DNA of 64,000 nt from Aliirhizobium smilacinae (GCF_006335145.1 NZ_VDMN01000003.1:124001-188000), one strand, 5' to 3'; counted from the stretch's first letter, positions 16,690 through 26,452 are shown. The notes: generated from the sequence alone by a model not told the origin. Program-made: numbers and translations.

Positions 16690-16788
16690 TGCAGGCGCCG
16701 AAAGGGTCTGCTCAACGGGATCTTCATCGCCATTACGGGATGAGGATGCCCAAGTGAAAACCGCAACGTCGCTTCAATGGAGGACATT
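16690..16788 (+). promoter_or_regulatory. ROSE-type RNA thermometer in the hsp20 leader
   Basis: The 3' hairpin masks the ribosome site: GTC (16768-16770), a bulged G, then CTTC (16772-16775) pair with GGAG-GAC (16779-16785) around an AAT loop. This is the hallmark ROSE hairpin with its bulged G opposite the Shine-Dalgarno sequence. Upstream, a longer stem joins GGGATCTTCATCGCC with GGGATGAGGATGCCC. Such elements in rhizobia melt on heat shock and release translation of small heat-shock proteins. Confidence 0.8.
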
Positions 16789-17271
16789 ATGCGCCACGTC
16801 GATTTCTCTCCGCTTTACCGCTCCACCGTCGGTTTCGACCGCCTCTTCAATCTTCTCGACAATCGCAACTTTGGCGATCAGGGGCAGAGCTATCCGCCCT
16901 ATAATATCGAGCGCACCGGTGAAAACACCTACCGCATCACCATGGCTGTCGCCGGCTTCGACGAAACGGAACTTTCGATTGAATTCCAGGCTCATGCGCT
17001 GACCGTGAAGGGCGAAAAAGCCGAGGAAGATGGTGTCGATCAGAACAAGTTTCTTTATCGCGGCATCGCCAAGCGCGCCTTTGAGCGTCGCTTCCAGCTC
17101 GCAGACCATGTGGAAGTCGAGACCGCTTCGCTGAAGAACGGCTTGCTCCATATCGATCTTGTGCGGAACATCCCGGAAGCGATGAAGCCGCGCCGTATCT
17201 CGATTGCAGCCGAGGCCGGCGATACGGCCAAAACGATCGAAGCCCAGGTTGCTCCGCAGCAGGTGAACTAA
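16789..17271 (+). CDS. Small heat-shock protein Hsp20 (IbpA-like)
   Basis: A 160-residue ATP-independent chaperone that holds unfolding proteins during heat stress. The start MRHVDFSPLYRSTVGFDRLF is the typical rhizobial class A Hsp20 N-terminus. The alpha-crystallin domain runs from about residue 32 (YPPYNIERTGENTYRITMAV) to about 135, including the conserved A-x-x-x-NGLL-like ETASLKNGLLHIDL, and the I-x-I/V-type tail follows. The start at 16789 is set by GGAGG at 16779-16783; an in-frame ATG at 16777 lies inside the ROSE loop. Control appears double: an RpoH promoter and a ROSE thermometer. Confidence 0.95.
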   Translation: MRHVDFSPLYRSTVGFDRLFNLLDNRNFGDQGQSYPPYNIERTGENTYRITMAVAGFDETELSIEFQAHALTVKGEKAEEDGVDQNKFLYRGIAKRAFERRFQLADHVEVETASLKNGLLHIDLVRNIPEAMKPRRISIAAEAGDTAKTIEAQVAPQQVN

Positions 17272-17313
17272 CGCTTTCGTCCTCTGATCCTCCCATCAAG
17301 GACTGCAAGCCGA

Positions 17314-17344
17314 CGCCCCTTCCTTCCGAGGAGGGGGCGTTTTT
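17314..17344 (+). terminator. Intrinsic terminator of hsp20
   Basis: CGCCCCTTCCT (17314-17324) pairs with AGGAGGGGGCG (17329-17339), with one G-U pair and a TCCG tetraloop, followed by TTTTT. Confidence 0.9.
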
Positions 17345-17351
17345 GTAGGTA

Positions 17352-17370
17352 TTGACCAGTCTTGTGGTCA
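17352..17370 (+). promoter_or_regulatory. Palindrome over the mazEF promoter
   Basis: TGACCA-GTCTTG-TGGTCA (17353-17370) is a perfect 6+6 inverted repeat. Its left arm overlaps a -35-like TTGACC (17352-17357). It lies 41 bases before the antitoxin start and is a candidate site for autorepression by the MazE(-MazF) complex, as known for this family. Confidence 0.5.
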
Positions 17371-17410
17371 GCCCTGATGTATCTACATTGTTGCTACACC
17401 GGAGATTTCA

Positions 17411-17653
17411 ATGCGCGCGACCGTGAAGAAGTGGGGTAACAGCGCTTCCGTTCGCATCCCAGCTGCCATCATGGAGGCAGCCAACCTGACAATCGACACG
17501 GTTGTGGAGATAACCGAAGAAAATGGCCGGGTGATCATTGAGCCGGTGAGTAATGATGTTGTCGACCTCGAACAGTTGCTTGCCGGCATCACTTCGGAAA
17601 ACCAGCATAAGGAAGCCGACTTTGGCGCTGCGGTGGGCACGGAAGCCCTATGA
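17411..17653 (+). CDS. mazE: MazE-type antitoxin (AbrB fold)
   Basis: An 80-residue protein with an AbrB/SpoVT swapped-hairpin DNA-binding domain at residues 1-50: VKKWGNSASVRIPAAIMEAA is the diagnostic MazE/PemI start. The acidic, flexible C-terminus (DLEQLLAGITSEN...) should bind and block the toxin. Its last codons overlap the toxin start by ATGA, so the two are translationally coupled, antitoxin first. It likely represses its own promoter through the palindrome upstream. Confidence 0.9.
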   Translation: MRATVKKWGNSASVRIPAAIMEAANLTIDTVVEITEENGRVIIEPVSNDVVDLEQLLAGITSENQHKEADFGAAVGTEAL

Positions 17654-17988
17654 GTGCTGCGAGCTATGTGCCGGAGGCGGGTGATATCGTCTGGCTCGAT
17701 TTCTCACCGCAAAGCGGACATGAGCAAGCCGGCAGACGGCCGGCTGTCGTCCTTAGCCCGTCAGCCTATAACCGCTTTGGGTGGATGCTCTGTTGCCCGC
17801 TGACGACGAAAGTCAAAGCTTATCCGTTCGAAGGGCCGGTTGCCGGCAACCGAGGCGGTGTTGTGTTGGCCGACCAGGTTAAGAGCCTTGATTGGAAGGC
17901 TAGAAACGCACAGCGCAAGGGCGTCGTTTCGGGTGCCGAGCTTCGCGAGATCAGAGCGAAGGCCGTAGCCCTGATCGGCAAACCCTGA
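17650..17988 (+). CDS. mazF: MazF/PemK-type endoribonuclease toxin
   Basis: A 112-residue toxin that would cut single-stranded mRNA at short sequences when the antitoxin decays. Diagnostic elements: DIVWLDFSPQSGHEQAGRRP (about 12-31) with the active-site Arg-Pro, VVLSPSAYN, CCPLTTKVKAYPFE with the catalytic Thr, and VLADQVKSLDW. Length is normal and no key residue is missing, so it looks functional. It ends 13 bases from the convergent symporter gene. Recognition sequence cannot be predicted. Confidence 0.92.
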   Translation: MSAASYVPEAGDIVWLDFSPQSGHEQAGRRPAVVLSPSAYNRFGWMLCCPLTTKVKAYPFEGPVAGNRGGVVLADQVKSLDWKARNAQRKGVVSGAELREIRAKAVALIGKP

Positions 17989-18001
17989 AAATTATCGAAA
18001 T

Positions 18002-19000
18002 CTAAGCCGCTGCCGGTTCCGCCTTCAGTTCCTTTGCCTTCAGGCGCTCGGCGTATTTCTGTGCCAGCACTGCGCAGGTCATCAACTGGATCTGGTGAAA
18101 CAGCATGATCGGCAGCACGATCGCACCGATCGATGCGGAGTTGCCGGCGAAGATGGCGTTGGCCATCGGCACGCCGCTTGCCAGCGACTTCTTCGAGCCG
18201 CAGAAGGTGATGGTGATCTCGTCTTCCTTGTTGAAGCCGAGCAGCCTGCTGCCGAACATGGTGATGCAGAGAACGGTTGCGAGCAGGAGGATGTCGAGGC
18301 CGATGACAACCGCGATATCGGTGAGCGAGAAGGTTTGCCAGATGCCTTCCATCACGGCAGTCGAAAAGGCGAGATAGACCACCATCAGGATAGAGCCGCG
18401 GTCGAAAGGCGTCAGCAGCTTTTTCTTTGAGCGGATCCAGCCGCCGATCCATGGCTGCAGCACCTGGCCGAGGATGAAGGGTGCGAGCAGCTGCAGCGCA
18501 ATTTTTTCCAGCGCATCGAGCGATACGCCGCCGCCACCGGTCGTCGACAGCAGAAGTGCGATCAGGGCAGGGGTCAGGAACATGCCAAGAATATTGGAGC
18601 CGGATGCGGCGACGATGGCGGCCGGAACATTGCCACCGGCCATCGAGGTGAAGGCGATGGACGACTGTACCGTCGAGGGTAAAACGCAGAGAAACAGCAT
18701 TCCCAGATAAAGCGGCGCCGGCAGGATGCTTTCGGGAATGAAACCGAGAGCCAGCCCCAGAAGCGGGAAAATGGCGAAGGTGGTGAGCACGATCGTCAAG
18801 TGCAGGCGCCAGTGAAGGACGCCGGCGATCACCGTGTCGCGTGCCAGGCGCGCGCCATGCAAAAAGAAAAGCAGGCCGATTGCGATGTCCGTCGCAATCG
18901 CAAACCAGTCCGCCCAGATGCCGTGAATGGGGAGAATAGACGCGAGGATCACGGTCCCCAACAGCATCATCGTATATTGGTCGGGCAGGAAACGCTTCAT
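18002..19000 (-). CDS. Bile acid:sodium symporter family protein (SBF-like, YfeH type)
   Basis: A 332-residue inner-membrane protein with about ten helices. The two family cross-over regions are visible: VLPSTVQSSIAFTSMAGGN (about 110-128) and FCGSKKSLASGVPMANAIF near 265. The subfamily includes YfeH and arsenite/organic-anion relatives; bile acids are not an expected substrate in a soil bacterium and the real one is unknown. ATG 19000 has GAGGA 7 bases upstream, better than the 19021 alternative. It is divergent from a LysR-type gene across a 96-base gap, so that regulator probably controls it. Confidence 0.85.
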   Translation of the reverse strand: MKRFLPDQYTMMLLGTVILASILPIHGIWADWFAIATDIAIGLLFFLHGARLARDTVIAGVLHWRLHLTIVLTTFAIFPLLGLALGFIPESILPAPLYLGMLFLCVLPSTVQSSIAFTSMAGGNVPAAIVAASGSNILGMFLTPALIALLLSTTGGGGVSLDALEKIALQLLAPFILGQVLQPWIGGWIRSKKKLLTPFDRGSILMVVYLAFSTAVMEGIWQTFSLTDIAVVIGLDILLLATVLCITMFGSRLLGFNKEDEITITFCGSKKSLASGVPMANAIFAGNSASIGAIVLPIMLFHQIQLMTCAVLAQKYAERLKAKELKAEPAAA

Positions 19001-19050
19001 CACATGATCCTCAGACTGCACCCTTCAAGGTAGAACAGTTGTGGTTTCTC

Positions 19051-19091
19051 TTATCGTGAATTAGAATTCAACCATTAACAGTTATCATGAA
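19051..19091 (+). promoter_or_regulatory. Paired direct repeats in the symporter-LysR intergenic region
   Basis: TTATCGTGAA (19051-19060) and TTATCATGAA (19082-19091) recur 31 bases apart, about three helical turns, in the short gap between the divergent genes. An A+T-rich segment with GAATTAGAATTC lies between. This is where a LysR-type regulator would be expected to bind; binding itself is inferred. Confidence 0.4.
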
Positions 19092-19096
19092 ATGAA

Positions 19097-19957
19097 ATGG
19101 CGATGCTGAACCTTCATCATCTCGACAGTTTTCTCATGTTGCAGCGGACGGGCAGCTTCACCGAGGCGGCGGTAAGGCTCGGGGTCGGGCAGTCGACGGT
19201 GACGCAGCATATCCAGCGGCTGGAGAAATCGCTGGGACGCCAGCTTGTGTTTCGCGACACCCATCAGGTGAGGCTGACGGTGGATGGTGAAGCGCTTGTC
19301 GGCTATGCGCGCGGGATGCTGGATCTCAATGGCCAGGTCCTGTCGCTCTTTGGCGAAACTCGCCTGCGCGGACGCCTCAGGCTTGGTGTGTCGGAAGATG
19401 TCGTCGCCAACCGGCTGACAGGCATTCTGGAGGACTTCATCCGCCTCCATCCGCTGGTCGATCTGGAGCTGACGGTGGCGCTGTCAGCTGTGCTCAACCA
19501 GATGCAGGATGCCGGCGATCTGGATCTGGTGCTCGCCAAGCGGCATATCGGCGAAACGCATGGCAAGTTCCTGTATCGCGAGCCGTTGGTGTGGCTGGCG
19601 CGTGATCCTCATTTTGCTCCGGCCAAAGACACGGCGCTGCCGCTGATTGCCTTTCCGCCTCCTTCCATCACGCGACGAGTGGTGCAGGAGGCGCTGGACC
19701 GGGAAAAGCTTGCCTGGCGCGTCGTCTGCACCTGCGGCAGCCTGAGCGGGCTGACGGCCGCGGCGCGTGCCGGCATGGGCGTGATGGTTCAGCCGCGCAG
19801 CATGGTGCCGGAGGGGTTGCGGGAAATCGCCGGTGACCGCCTGCCACGGCTCGAAGACGTCGAGTTCGTGCTGATCCCGCGACGCGGCGCCGATGCCGTG
19901 ATGGTCGAAGCACTGTCGAGTCTGATTGCGGCACGGATCGTGCCGCAATCGATCTAG
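19097..19957 (+). CDS. LysR-type transcriptional regulator (divergent to symporter)
   Basis: A 286-residue regulator. The N-terminal winged helix-turn-helix is clear (LDSFLMLQRTGSFTEAAVRL, then GVGQSTVTQHIQRLEKSLGR, residues about 9-48). The periplasmic-binding-protein-like effector domain runs from about residue 90 (LRGRLRLGVSEDV). Divergent orientation to the symporter suggests it regulates that gene and itself. ATG 19097 and ATG 19103 are both possible; neither has a good ribosome site. Effector unknown. Confidence 0.88.
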   Translation: MAMLNLHHLDSFLMLQRTGSFTEAAVRLGVGQSTVTQHIQRLEKSLGRQLVFRDTHQVRLTVDGEALVGYARGMLDLNGQVLSLFGETRLRGRLRLGVSEDVVANRLTGILEDFIRLHPLVDLELTVALSAVLNQMQDAGDLDLVLAKRHIGETHGKFLYREPLVWLARDPHFAPAKDTALPLIAFPPPSITRRVVQEALDREKLAWRVVCTCGSLSGLTAAARAGMGVMVQPRSMVPEGLREIAGDRLPRLEDVEFVLIPRRGADAVMVEALSSLIAARIVPQSI

Positions 19958-20027
19958 TTGGCCTCCCGACAAAATCTCTCTGCCTTGGCAGGAATCGATG
20001 GCTGTCGTTAAGCGAGATGTGGTGTGT

Positions 20028-21080
20028 TCAGGCGGAGGCGCAGATCGACAGGAACTGATCCACGTCTTCCTGGGTCGTGGCGAAGGACGTCACCATTCGG
20101 ATGAGGACCTCGTCCTTGCCGACCTTTTCCGGGATGTCGCGGGGTTCCAGCCAGTCGTAGAATTTTGCGCCCTGTTCCGACGCTGCCTTTGCGGATGCCT
20201 TCGGAAGGACAGCGAAGACTTCGTTGGATTCAGTTTGCCAAGCGAGGCGGGCGCTGTTCAGAGAGCCGAAGCCGGTACGCAGGCGATCGGCCATGGTGTT
20301 GGCGTGGCTTGCGAGACCGATCCAGAGGTCGTCCTTCAGATAGGCTTCGAACTGCGCCGCGATAAAGCGCGACTTGGAGAAAAGCTGGGCTGTACGCTTG
20401 CGCAGAAAGGCAAAGTCCTTGGCGAGCTGTGGGTCGAAGAAAACGATCGCCTCGGCGCACCAGCAGCCGTTCTTCGTGCCGCCGAAAGAGAGGACGTCGA
20501 CGCCGCGTTTCCAGGTCATTTCGGCCGGCGAGCAGCCGAGCGAAACGAGAGCATTGGCAAAACGCGCGCCGTCCATATGCAGCGGCAGACCATTGTCCTT
20601 GGCGATCTTCGAGATCACGTCGATTTCGTCGAGCGAATATATGGTGCCGACTTCGGTCGCCTGGGTCATGGTGACGGCGGCGGCGCGACCATGGTGGACC
20701 GAATCCTGCGGATAACGTGCGATGCGTTCAATGAGATTTTCCGGCAGCATCTTGCCGGCGGGGCCTTCGACGCCGACCATGCGCATGCCCGAGAAAAAGT
20801 CCGGCGCACCGCATTCGTCTTCGATCACGTGAGCTTCCGTGTGGCAAAAGGTCAAGCCGCCCGGACGAGCAATACTGGCAAGCGACAGTGAATTGGCTGC
20901 CGTGCCGGTGGCGACGAAAAAGACCGCGACTTCCTTTTCGAAGATTTCGTTGAAGCGCTGCTCGATCGCCCGGTCGAGATCACTTGTTCCATAAGCCGCA
21001 GCGAAACGGGTCGATTCCTTCGACAAACGTTCGTTGATGGCAGGATGGGCTCCTGCCCAATTGTCGGAGGCGAAGAACAT
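20028..21080 (-). CDS. ltaE: Low-specificity L-threonine aldolase family enzyme
   Basis: A 350-residue PLP-dependent lyase of fold type I (beta-eliminating lyase family) that would split threonine or beta-hydroxy amino acids into glycine and an aldehyde. Seen: MFFASDNWAGAHPAI start, cofactor-stacking FCHTEAHVIEDECGAP (about 78-93), LHMDGARFANALVSLG with the PLP Asp (about 165-172), and the PLP lysine in SFGGTKNG (about 200). Size matches the family. It is monocistronic with no close partner. Confidence 0.9.
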   Translation of the reverse strand: MFFASDNWAGAHPAINERLSKESTRFAAAYGTSDLDRAIEQRFNEIFEKEVAVFFVATGTAANSLSLASIARPGGLTFCHTEAHVIEDECGAPDFFSGMRMVGVEGPAGKMLPENLIERIARYPQDSVHHGRAAAVTMTQATEVGTIYSLDEIDVISKIAKDNGLPLHMDGARFANALVSLGCSPAEMTWKRGVDVLSFGGTKNGCWCAEAIVFFDPQLAKDFAFLRKRTAQLFSKSRFIAAQFEAYLKDDLWIGLASHANTMADRLRTGFGSLNSARLAWQTESNEVFAVLPKASAKAASEQGAKFYDWLEPRDIPEKVGKDEVLIRMVTSFATTQEDVDQFLSICASA

Positions 21081-21554
21081 GGAAAGCTACCTTGGTATTG
21101 TTGGGAGGGACGGCATCGGACATTAAGACTTTTTGGCATTGGTGCAACGATTAAGCCCATGGGTAGCCCGATGACCTTTTGCGTAGGCAATGAAATGCAA
21201 TCGAAGCGCAGGATGACGTAATTAAATTGCGCACAAGCTGCGACATTGGCAACAGAGTGTCCGCGGCTGCTTAGAAATTTGTGGTGGCACTCTTGTGAGA
21301 AAGTTAAAATCGTGCGATAGAAAGAGAATAATTAGGTCAGCTTTTCTGTCCTAATTTTTGCGCAAGGGCATCGGTTTGATCCTTGAGTTGCAGATCTTGA
21401 CGCCGATCCGGGTTAGAGTGCGCCTCCTTAAGGGGGCTTGCCACTGATGCTGGAGCGGCGCCGTTGCATGACTGGGGATGGCGAGTGTCATCTCCTGAAT
21501 TTGATAAAGTGCCACCTTGCTCGCCTAAGATAGCGGCCAACAGGAGGAATGACG
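21081..21554. other. Long leader/intergenic region before gltB
   Basis: About 470 gene-free bases between divergent threonine aldolase and glutamate synthase. It contains an A+T-rich stem-loop (21330-21356, listed separately) and ends with a strong AGGAGG ribosome site (21542-21547). No frame here looks coding. The length leaves room for a regulated promoter and a long 5' leader. Confidence 0.5.
21330..21359 (+). other. Stem-loop with T-run upstream of gltB
   Basis: AATTAGG-T-CAG (21330-21340) pairs with CTG-T-CCTAATT (21346-21356), one T-T mismatch, CTTTT loop, and the 3' arm continues into TTTTT. It resembles a weak intrinsic terminator or a protein-binding palindrome. If transcribed with gltB it could be part of an attenuator; it could equally end a short RNA. 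Confidence 0.45.
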
Positions 21555-24500
21555 ATGACGAAGAAGGTTATTGATATGCACTGTCCCACCGACATTGCCT
21601 CGGCGAAAGCCGAGCAGAGCGTGCCTTTCGTCGCGTCCGGCTTTCCGGCCGCCCAGGGTCTCTATAATCCGCGCAACGAACACGACGCCTGCGGTGTTGG
21701 CTTCATCGCCAACATGAAGGGGCAGAAGTCCCACCAGATCGTCAAGGACGGGTTGTTCATTCTGGAAAACCTGACGCATCGCGGTGCGGTCGGCGCCGAT
21801 CCTCTGATGGGCGATGGCGCGGGCATTCTGGTGCAGATCCCCGACCGTTTCTTTCGCGAAGAAATGGCCAAGCAGGGCGTAACCCTGCCGAAGGCCGGCG
21901 AATATGCCGTCGGGCATTTCTTCCTGCCGCGTGATGCCGAGCAGATCGAGCATTTCAAGAAGGTGATCGTCGATGTGATCGCTGAGGAGGGGCAGCAGTT
22001 CCTCGGCTTCCGCGATGTACCTGTCGATAATTCTTCGCTCTCCAAGGCGCGGGCGATTGCCGCGACCGAGCCGTATCACGTCCAGGTCTTCATCGGTGCC
22101 GGACACGACGCTGCGACAAACCATGAATTCGAGCGTAAGCTCTTCCTAGTCCGCAAGGTCATCTCCAACCGTATTTACGATCAGTTCGGCGGCCAGGAAA
22201 CCGGCTTCTACCCGGTGTCTCTGTCGTCCTCGACGATCGTCTACAAGGGTATGTTCCTCGCCTATCAGGTCGGCGCCTATTACAAGGATCTGGCCGATCC
22301 GCGGTTCGAAACGGCTGTGGCTCTCGTCCACCAGCGTTTCTCGACCAACACATTCCCGTCGTGGAAGCTGGCACATCCGTACCGTATGGTTGCCCATAAC
22401 GGCGAAATCAACACGCTGCGTTCCAACGTCAACTGGATGGCTGCGCGCCAGGCATCGGTCTCTTCGCCGCTGTTCGGCGACGACATTTCCAAGCTCTGGC
22501 CGATCTCCTATGAGGGCCAGTCGGACACGGCCTGCTTCGACAACGCGCTCGAGTTCTTGACCCGTGGCGGTTATTCGCTGGCGCATGCAATGATGATGCT
22601 GATCCCGGAAGCATGGGCCGGCAACCAGTCGATGTCGAAGGAGCGCAAGGCGTTCTACGAATACCACGCCGCCCTGATGGAGCCGTGGGACGGCCCGGCT
22701 GCCGTCTGCTTCACCGATGGCAAGCAGATTGGCGCAACGCTTGATCGTAACGGCCTGCGTCCAGCCCGTTATCTCGTCACCGATGACGACCGCGTCATTC
22801 TCGCATCCGAAGCCGGCACGTTGCCGGTGCCGGAAGAAAAGATCATCAAGAAGTGGCGCCTGCAGCCGGGCAAGATGCTGCTAATCGATATGGAGAAGGG
22901 CCAGATCATCTCCGACGAGGAGCTGAAGACGACGCTTGCTACCCGCCATCCGTATGGCAAATGGCTCGATCGCACCCAGCTCATCCTCGAAGACCTGAAG
23001 CCGGTCGAACCGCGGGCTCTGCGCCGTGACGTGTCGCTGCTGGATCGCCAGCAGGCTTTCGGCTACACGAGCGAAGACACCAAGATCCTGATGTCGCCGA
23101 TGGCGACGACCGGCCAGGAAGCCGTTGGCTCGATGGGCACCGATACGCCGATCTCGGCGATGTCGGACAAGTCGAAGCTGCTCTATACCTATTTCAAGCA
23201 GAACTTTGCGCAGGTGACCAACCCGCCGATCGACCCGATCCGCGAAGAGCTGGTCATGAGCCTCGTATCGTTCATCGGTCCGCGCCCGAACATTCTCGAC
23301 CATGAAGGCATGGCGAATGCCAAGCGTCTGGAAGTGCGCCAGCCGATCCTGACCAATGGCGATCTGGAAAAGATCCGCTCGATCGGTCACACCGAGGATC
23401 GTTTCGACACCAAGACGCTCGACTTCACCTACGACATCGAGCGTGGCGCCGATGGCATGCCGGAAATGCTCGATCGTCTGTGCGAACGTGCAGAGGCTGC
23501 GGTCAAGGGCGGTTACAACATCATCGTACTGTCCGACCGCCAGATCGGTCCGGACCGCATCGCCATCCCTGCGCTTCTGGCGACGGCTGCCGTGCACCAT
23601 CACCTGATCCGCAAGGGGCTTCGCACCTCGGTCGGTCTGGTCGTGGAATCCGGCGAGCCGCGCGAGATCCATCACTTCTGTCTGCTGGCCGGTTACGGTG
23701 CGGAAGCGATCAACCCCTATCTCGCCTTCGATACCCTGACCGACATGCATATGCGCGGCGAATTCCCGAAGGAAGTCGATGCGAGCGAAATCGTCTACCG
23801 CTATATAAAGGCGGTCGGTAAGGGCATCCTCAAGGTCATGTCCAAGATGGGCATTTCGACCTACCAGTCCTATTGCGGTGGCCAGATCTTTGACGCCGTC
23901 GGCCTGAACTCGGAACTGGTCAACCAGTATTTCTTCGGTACCGCGACATCGATCGAAGGCATTGGCCTTACAGAGATCGCCGAGGAAACAGTCAGCCGCC
24001 ATGCATCGGCCTTCGGCAAGGACCCGGTTCTGGCCTCGTCGCTCGATATCGGTGGCGAATATGCCTACCGCATGCGCGGCGAAAGCCATGCCTGGACGCC
24101 GGATGTCGTTGCGACCCTGCAGCATGCGGTTCGCGGCAACAGCCAGGAACGTTACCGCGAGTTTGCCCAGATGGTGAACGAGACGGCGGTCAGGATGAAC
24201 ACGATCCGCGGCCTGTTCAAGATCAAGAGTGCCGACGTTCTCGGCCGCACGCCGGTTTCGATCGACGAGGTCGAACCGGCGGTCGATATCGTCAAGCGTT
24301 TCTCGACCGGGGCGATGTCCTTCGGCTCGATCAGCCGCGAGGCGCATACGACGCTTGCGATCGCGATGAACAAGATCGGCGGCAAGTCGAACACCGGCGA
24401 GGGCGGCGAAGAAAGCGATCGTTACCTGCCGCTGGCCGATGGGTCGATGAACCCCGAACGTTCGGCGATCAAGCAGATTGCGTCCGGTCGTTTCGGCGTC

Positions 24501-26276
24501 ACGACCGAATATCTGGTCAATGCCGATATGTTGCAGATCAAGGTGGCGCAGGGTGCAAAGCCCGGCGAAGGCGGCCAGCTGCCCGGGCACAAGGTCGATG
24601 CGACGGTTGCCAAGACCCGCCACTCGACGCCGGGCGTCGGCCTCATCTCGCCGCCGCCGCATCATGACATCTATTCGATCGAAGATCTGGCGCAGCTGAT
24701 CTACGACCTGAAGAACGTCAACCCGACGTCCGATATTTCCGTCAAGCTGGTCTCCGAAGTCGGTGTCGGCACGGTTGCTGCAGGCGTCGCCAAGGCACGC
24801 GCCGACCATATCACGGTTGCCGGCTTCGATGGCGGTACCGGTGCGTCGCCGCTCACCTCGTTGAAGCATGCAGGTTCCCCTTGGGAAATCGGCCTTGCCG
24901 AAACCCAGCAGACGCTGGTGCTGAACGGGCTTCGTTCGCGTATCGCGCTGCAGGTCGATGGTGGCCTGAAAACCGGCCGTGACGTGATCATCGGTGCGCT
25001 TCTCGGTGCCGACGAGTTTGGTTTCGCGACGGCCCCGGTCATCGCGGCCGGCTGCATCATGATGCGCAAGTGCCATCTGAATACGTGCCCGGTTGGCGTT
25101 GCAACGCAGGACCCTGTCCTGCGCAAGCGCTTCAAAGGCACGCCGGAACATGTGATCAACTACTTCTTCTTCGTCGCTGAAGAAGTGCGCGAAATCCTGG
25201 CATCGCTCGGCTTCACCCGGTTCGACGAGATCATCGGCCTGTCCGATCTTCTCGAAAAGGACGACATGCTGGCCCATTGGAAGTCTCAGGGCCTCGACTT
25301 CTCGAAGATCTTCCACAAGGTGGAAGCGCCAAAAGAAGCGACTTACTGGACTGAACGCCAGAAGCATCCAATCGACGACATTCTCGACCGCAAGATGATC
25401 GAGAAATCTCAGGCTGCACTTGAAAGCAAGGAGCCGGTCGTCTTCGACGTTTCGATCAAGAACGTCGACCGGTCCGCCGGCGCGATGCTTTCGGGCGCGC
25501 TTGCCAAGCGCTGGGGCCAGAAGGGTCTAAAGGACGACACGATCCATGTGACGCTGACCGGTACCGCCGGCCAGTCGTTCGGTGCCTTCCTCGCACGTGG
25601 CATCACCTTCGACCTTGTTGGCGACGGTAACGACTATGTCGGCAAAGGACTTTCGGGTGGCCGCATCATCGTTCGTCCGCCGGATAATTCGAAGATCGTC
25701 GCCGAGAACTCGATCATCGTCGGCAATACCGTGCTTTACGGCGCGACCACCGGGGAATGTTATTTCCGCGGCGTGGCAGGCGAACGCTTCTCGGTGCGCA
25801 ATTCGGGCGCGATCGCCGTCGTCGAGGGCGTGGGTGACCACGGCTGCGAATACATGACCGGCGGCATCGTCGTCGTGCTCGGCGAAACCGGCCGCAATTT
25901 CGCAGCCGGCATGTCGGGCGGCGTGGCCTACGTGCTCGACGAGAAGGGCGATTTCGCCAAGCGCTGCAACATGGCGATGGTCGAGCTTGAGCCGGTTCCG
26001 GAAGAGGACGACATGCTGGAGAAGCTGCACCATCACGGCGGCGACATCATGCACAAGGGACGCGTCGACGTGTCCGAGGACATGACGCGCCACGATGAGG
26101 AGCGCCTTTACCAGCTGATCTCTAACCATATGCACTATACCGGCTCGACCCGCGCCAAGGACATCCTTGATCGCTGGACCGAGTTCCGGCCGAAGTTCCG
26201 CAAGGTCATGCCGGTGGAATACCGCCGTGCGCTGGTCGAGATGGAACGGGCGCGGATGGGTATCGCGGCGGAGTAA
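21555..26276 (+). CDS. gltB: Glutamate synthase (NADPH) large subunit
   Basis: A 1573-residue alpha subunit of GOGAT, which makes glutamate from 2-oxoglutarate and glutamine ammonia. The amidotransferase nucleophile is the Cys in [10 protein letters not shown] (residue 46), so a short propeptide is removed. Later come the central domain and the FMN/2-oxoglutarate synthase domain (about 850-1250, including [27 protein letters not shown]). The 3Fe-4S cluster Cys run is C-x5-C-x4-C in [17 protein letters not shown], and the C-terminal GXGXG beta-helix domain closes the protein. AGGAGG is 7 bases from ATG 21555 but 1 base from ATG 21549, so I use the second. First gene of the glt operon. Confidence 0.97.
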   Translation: MTKKVIDMHCPTDIASAKAEQSVPFVASGFPAAQGLYNPRNEHDACGVGFIANMKGQKSHQIVKDGLFILENLTHRGAVGADPLMGDGAGILVQIPDRFFREEMAKQGVTLPKAGEYAVGHFFLPRDAEQIEHFKKVIVDVIAEEGQQFLGFRDVPVDNSSLSKARAIAATEPYHVQVFIGAGHDAATNHEFERKLFLVRKVISNRIYDQFGGQETGFYPVSLSSSTIVYKGMFLAYQVGAYYKDLADPRFETAVALVHQRFSTNTFPSWKLAHPYRMVAHNGEINTLRSNVNWMAARQASVSSPLFGDDISKLWPISYEGQSDTACFDNALEFLTRGGYSLAHAMMMLIPEAWAGNQSMSKERKAFYEYHAALMEPWDGPAAVCFTDGKQIGATLDRNGLRPARYLVTDDDRVILASEAGTLPVPEEKIIKKWRLQPGKMLLIDMEKGQIISDEELKTTLATRHPYGKWLDRTQLILEDLKPVEPRALRRDVSLLDRQQAFGYTSEDTKILMSPMATTGQEAVGSMGTDTPISAMSDKSKLLYTYFKQNFAQVTNPPIDPIREELVMSLVSFIGPRPNILDHEGMANAKRLEVRQPILTNGDLEKIRSIGHTEDRFDTKTLDFTYDIERGADGMPEMLDRLCERAEAAVKGGYNIIVLSDRQIGPDRIAIPALLATAAVHHHLIRKGLRTSVGLVVESGEPREIHHFCLLAGYGAEAINPYLAFDTLTDMHMRGEFPKEVDASEIVYRYIKAVGKGILKVMSKMGISTYQSYCGGQIFDAVGLNSELVNQYFFGTATSIEGIGLTEIAEETVSRHASAFGKDPVLASSLDIGGEYAYRMRGESHAWTPDVVATLQHAVRGNSQERYREFAQMVNETAVRMNTIRGLFKIKSADVLGRTPVSIDEVEPAVDIVKRFSTGAMSFGSISREAHTTLAIAMNKIGGKSNTGEGGEESDRYLPLADGSMNPERSAIKQIASGRFGVTTEYLVNADMLQIKVAQGAKPGEGGQLPGHKVDATVAKTRHSTPGVGLISPPPHHDIYSIEDLAQLIYDLKNVNPTSDISVKLVSEVGVGTVAAGVAKARADHITVAGFDGGTGASPLTSLKHAGSPWEIGLAETQQTLVLNGLRSRIALQVDGGLKTGRDVIIGALLGADEFGFATAPVIAAGCIMMRKCHLNTCPVGVATQDPVLRKRFKGTPEHVINYFFFVAEEVREILASLGFTRFDEIIGLSDLLEKDDMLAHWKSQGLDFSKIFHKVEAPKEATYWTERQKHPIDDILDRKMIEKSQAALESKEPVVFDVSIKNVDRSAGAMLSGALAKRWGQKGLKDDTIHVTLTGTAGQSFGAFLARGITFDLVGDGNDYVGKGLSGGRIIVRPPDNSKIVAENSIIVGNTVLYGATTGECYFRGVAGERFSVRNSGAIAVVEGVGDHGCEYMTGGIVVVLGETGRNFAAGMSGGVAYVLDEKGDFAKRCNMAMVELEPVPEEDDMLEKLHHHGGDIMHKGRVDVSEDMTRHDEERLYQLISNHMHYTGSTRAKDILDRWTEFRPKFRKVMPVEYRRALVEMERARMGIAAE

Positions 26277-26281
26277 GCCAG

Positions 26282-26440
26282 ATGGCTCTCGTTCATCGAT
26301 TGGTTTCGGTGGGCATCGCGGTCGCTGTGCCAGCGGCCGCATTCTTCGCGAGCGGCAATGTCGCAATAGAATTTATCGTGCTGGGGGCGGTTATGGGTTT
26401 CGCCTACTGGTACTGGGGCCCTGCGGGCACCCTGCTTTGA
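26282..26440 (+). CDS. Small membrane protein between gltB and gltD
   Basis: A 52-residue frame, MALVHRLVSVGIAVAVPAAA..., with two hydrophobic segments and a tail FAYWYWGPAGTLL. It starts 5 bases after the gltB stop, with GGAGTAAG as ribosome site, and ends 12 bases before gltD. Its position fills the gap exactly and forces co-transcription with both subunits. I recognise no named family. It may anchor or tune glutamate synthase at the membrane, but that is speculation; it could also be a translational spacer. Confidence 0.7.
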   Translation: MALVHRLVSVGIAVAVPAAAFFASGNVAIEFIVLGAVMGFAYWYWGPAGTLL

Positions 26441-26452
26441 AGAGGGAATGAC

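Noticed and set aside
22881..25367. An 828-codon open frame on the minus strand inside gltB
   Set aside because: It is fully antisense to conserved gltB sequence, has no recognisable domain or ribosome site, and long antisense frames are expected from the GC-rich codon usage.
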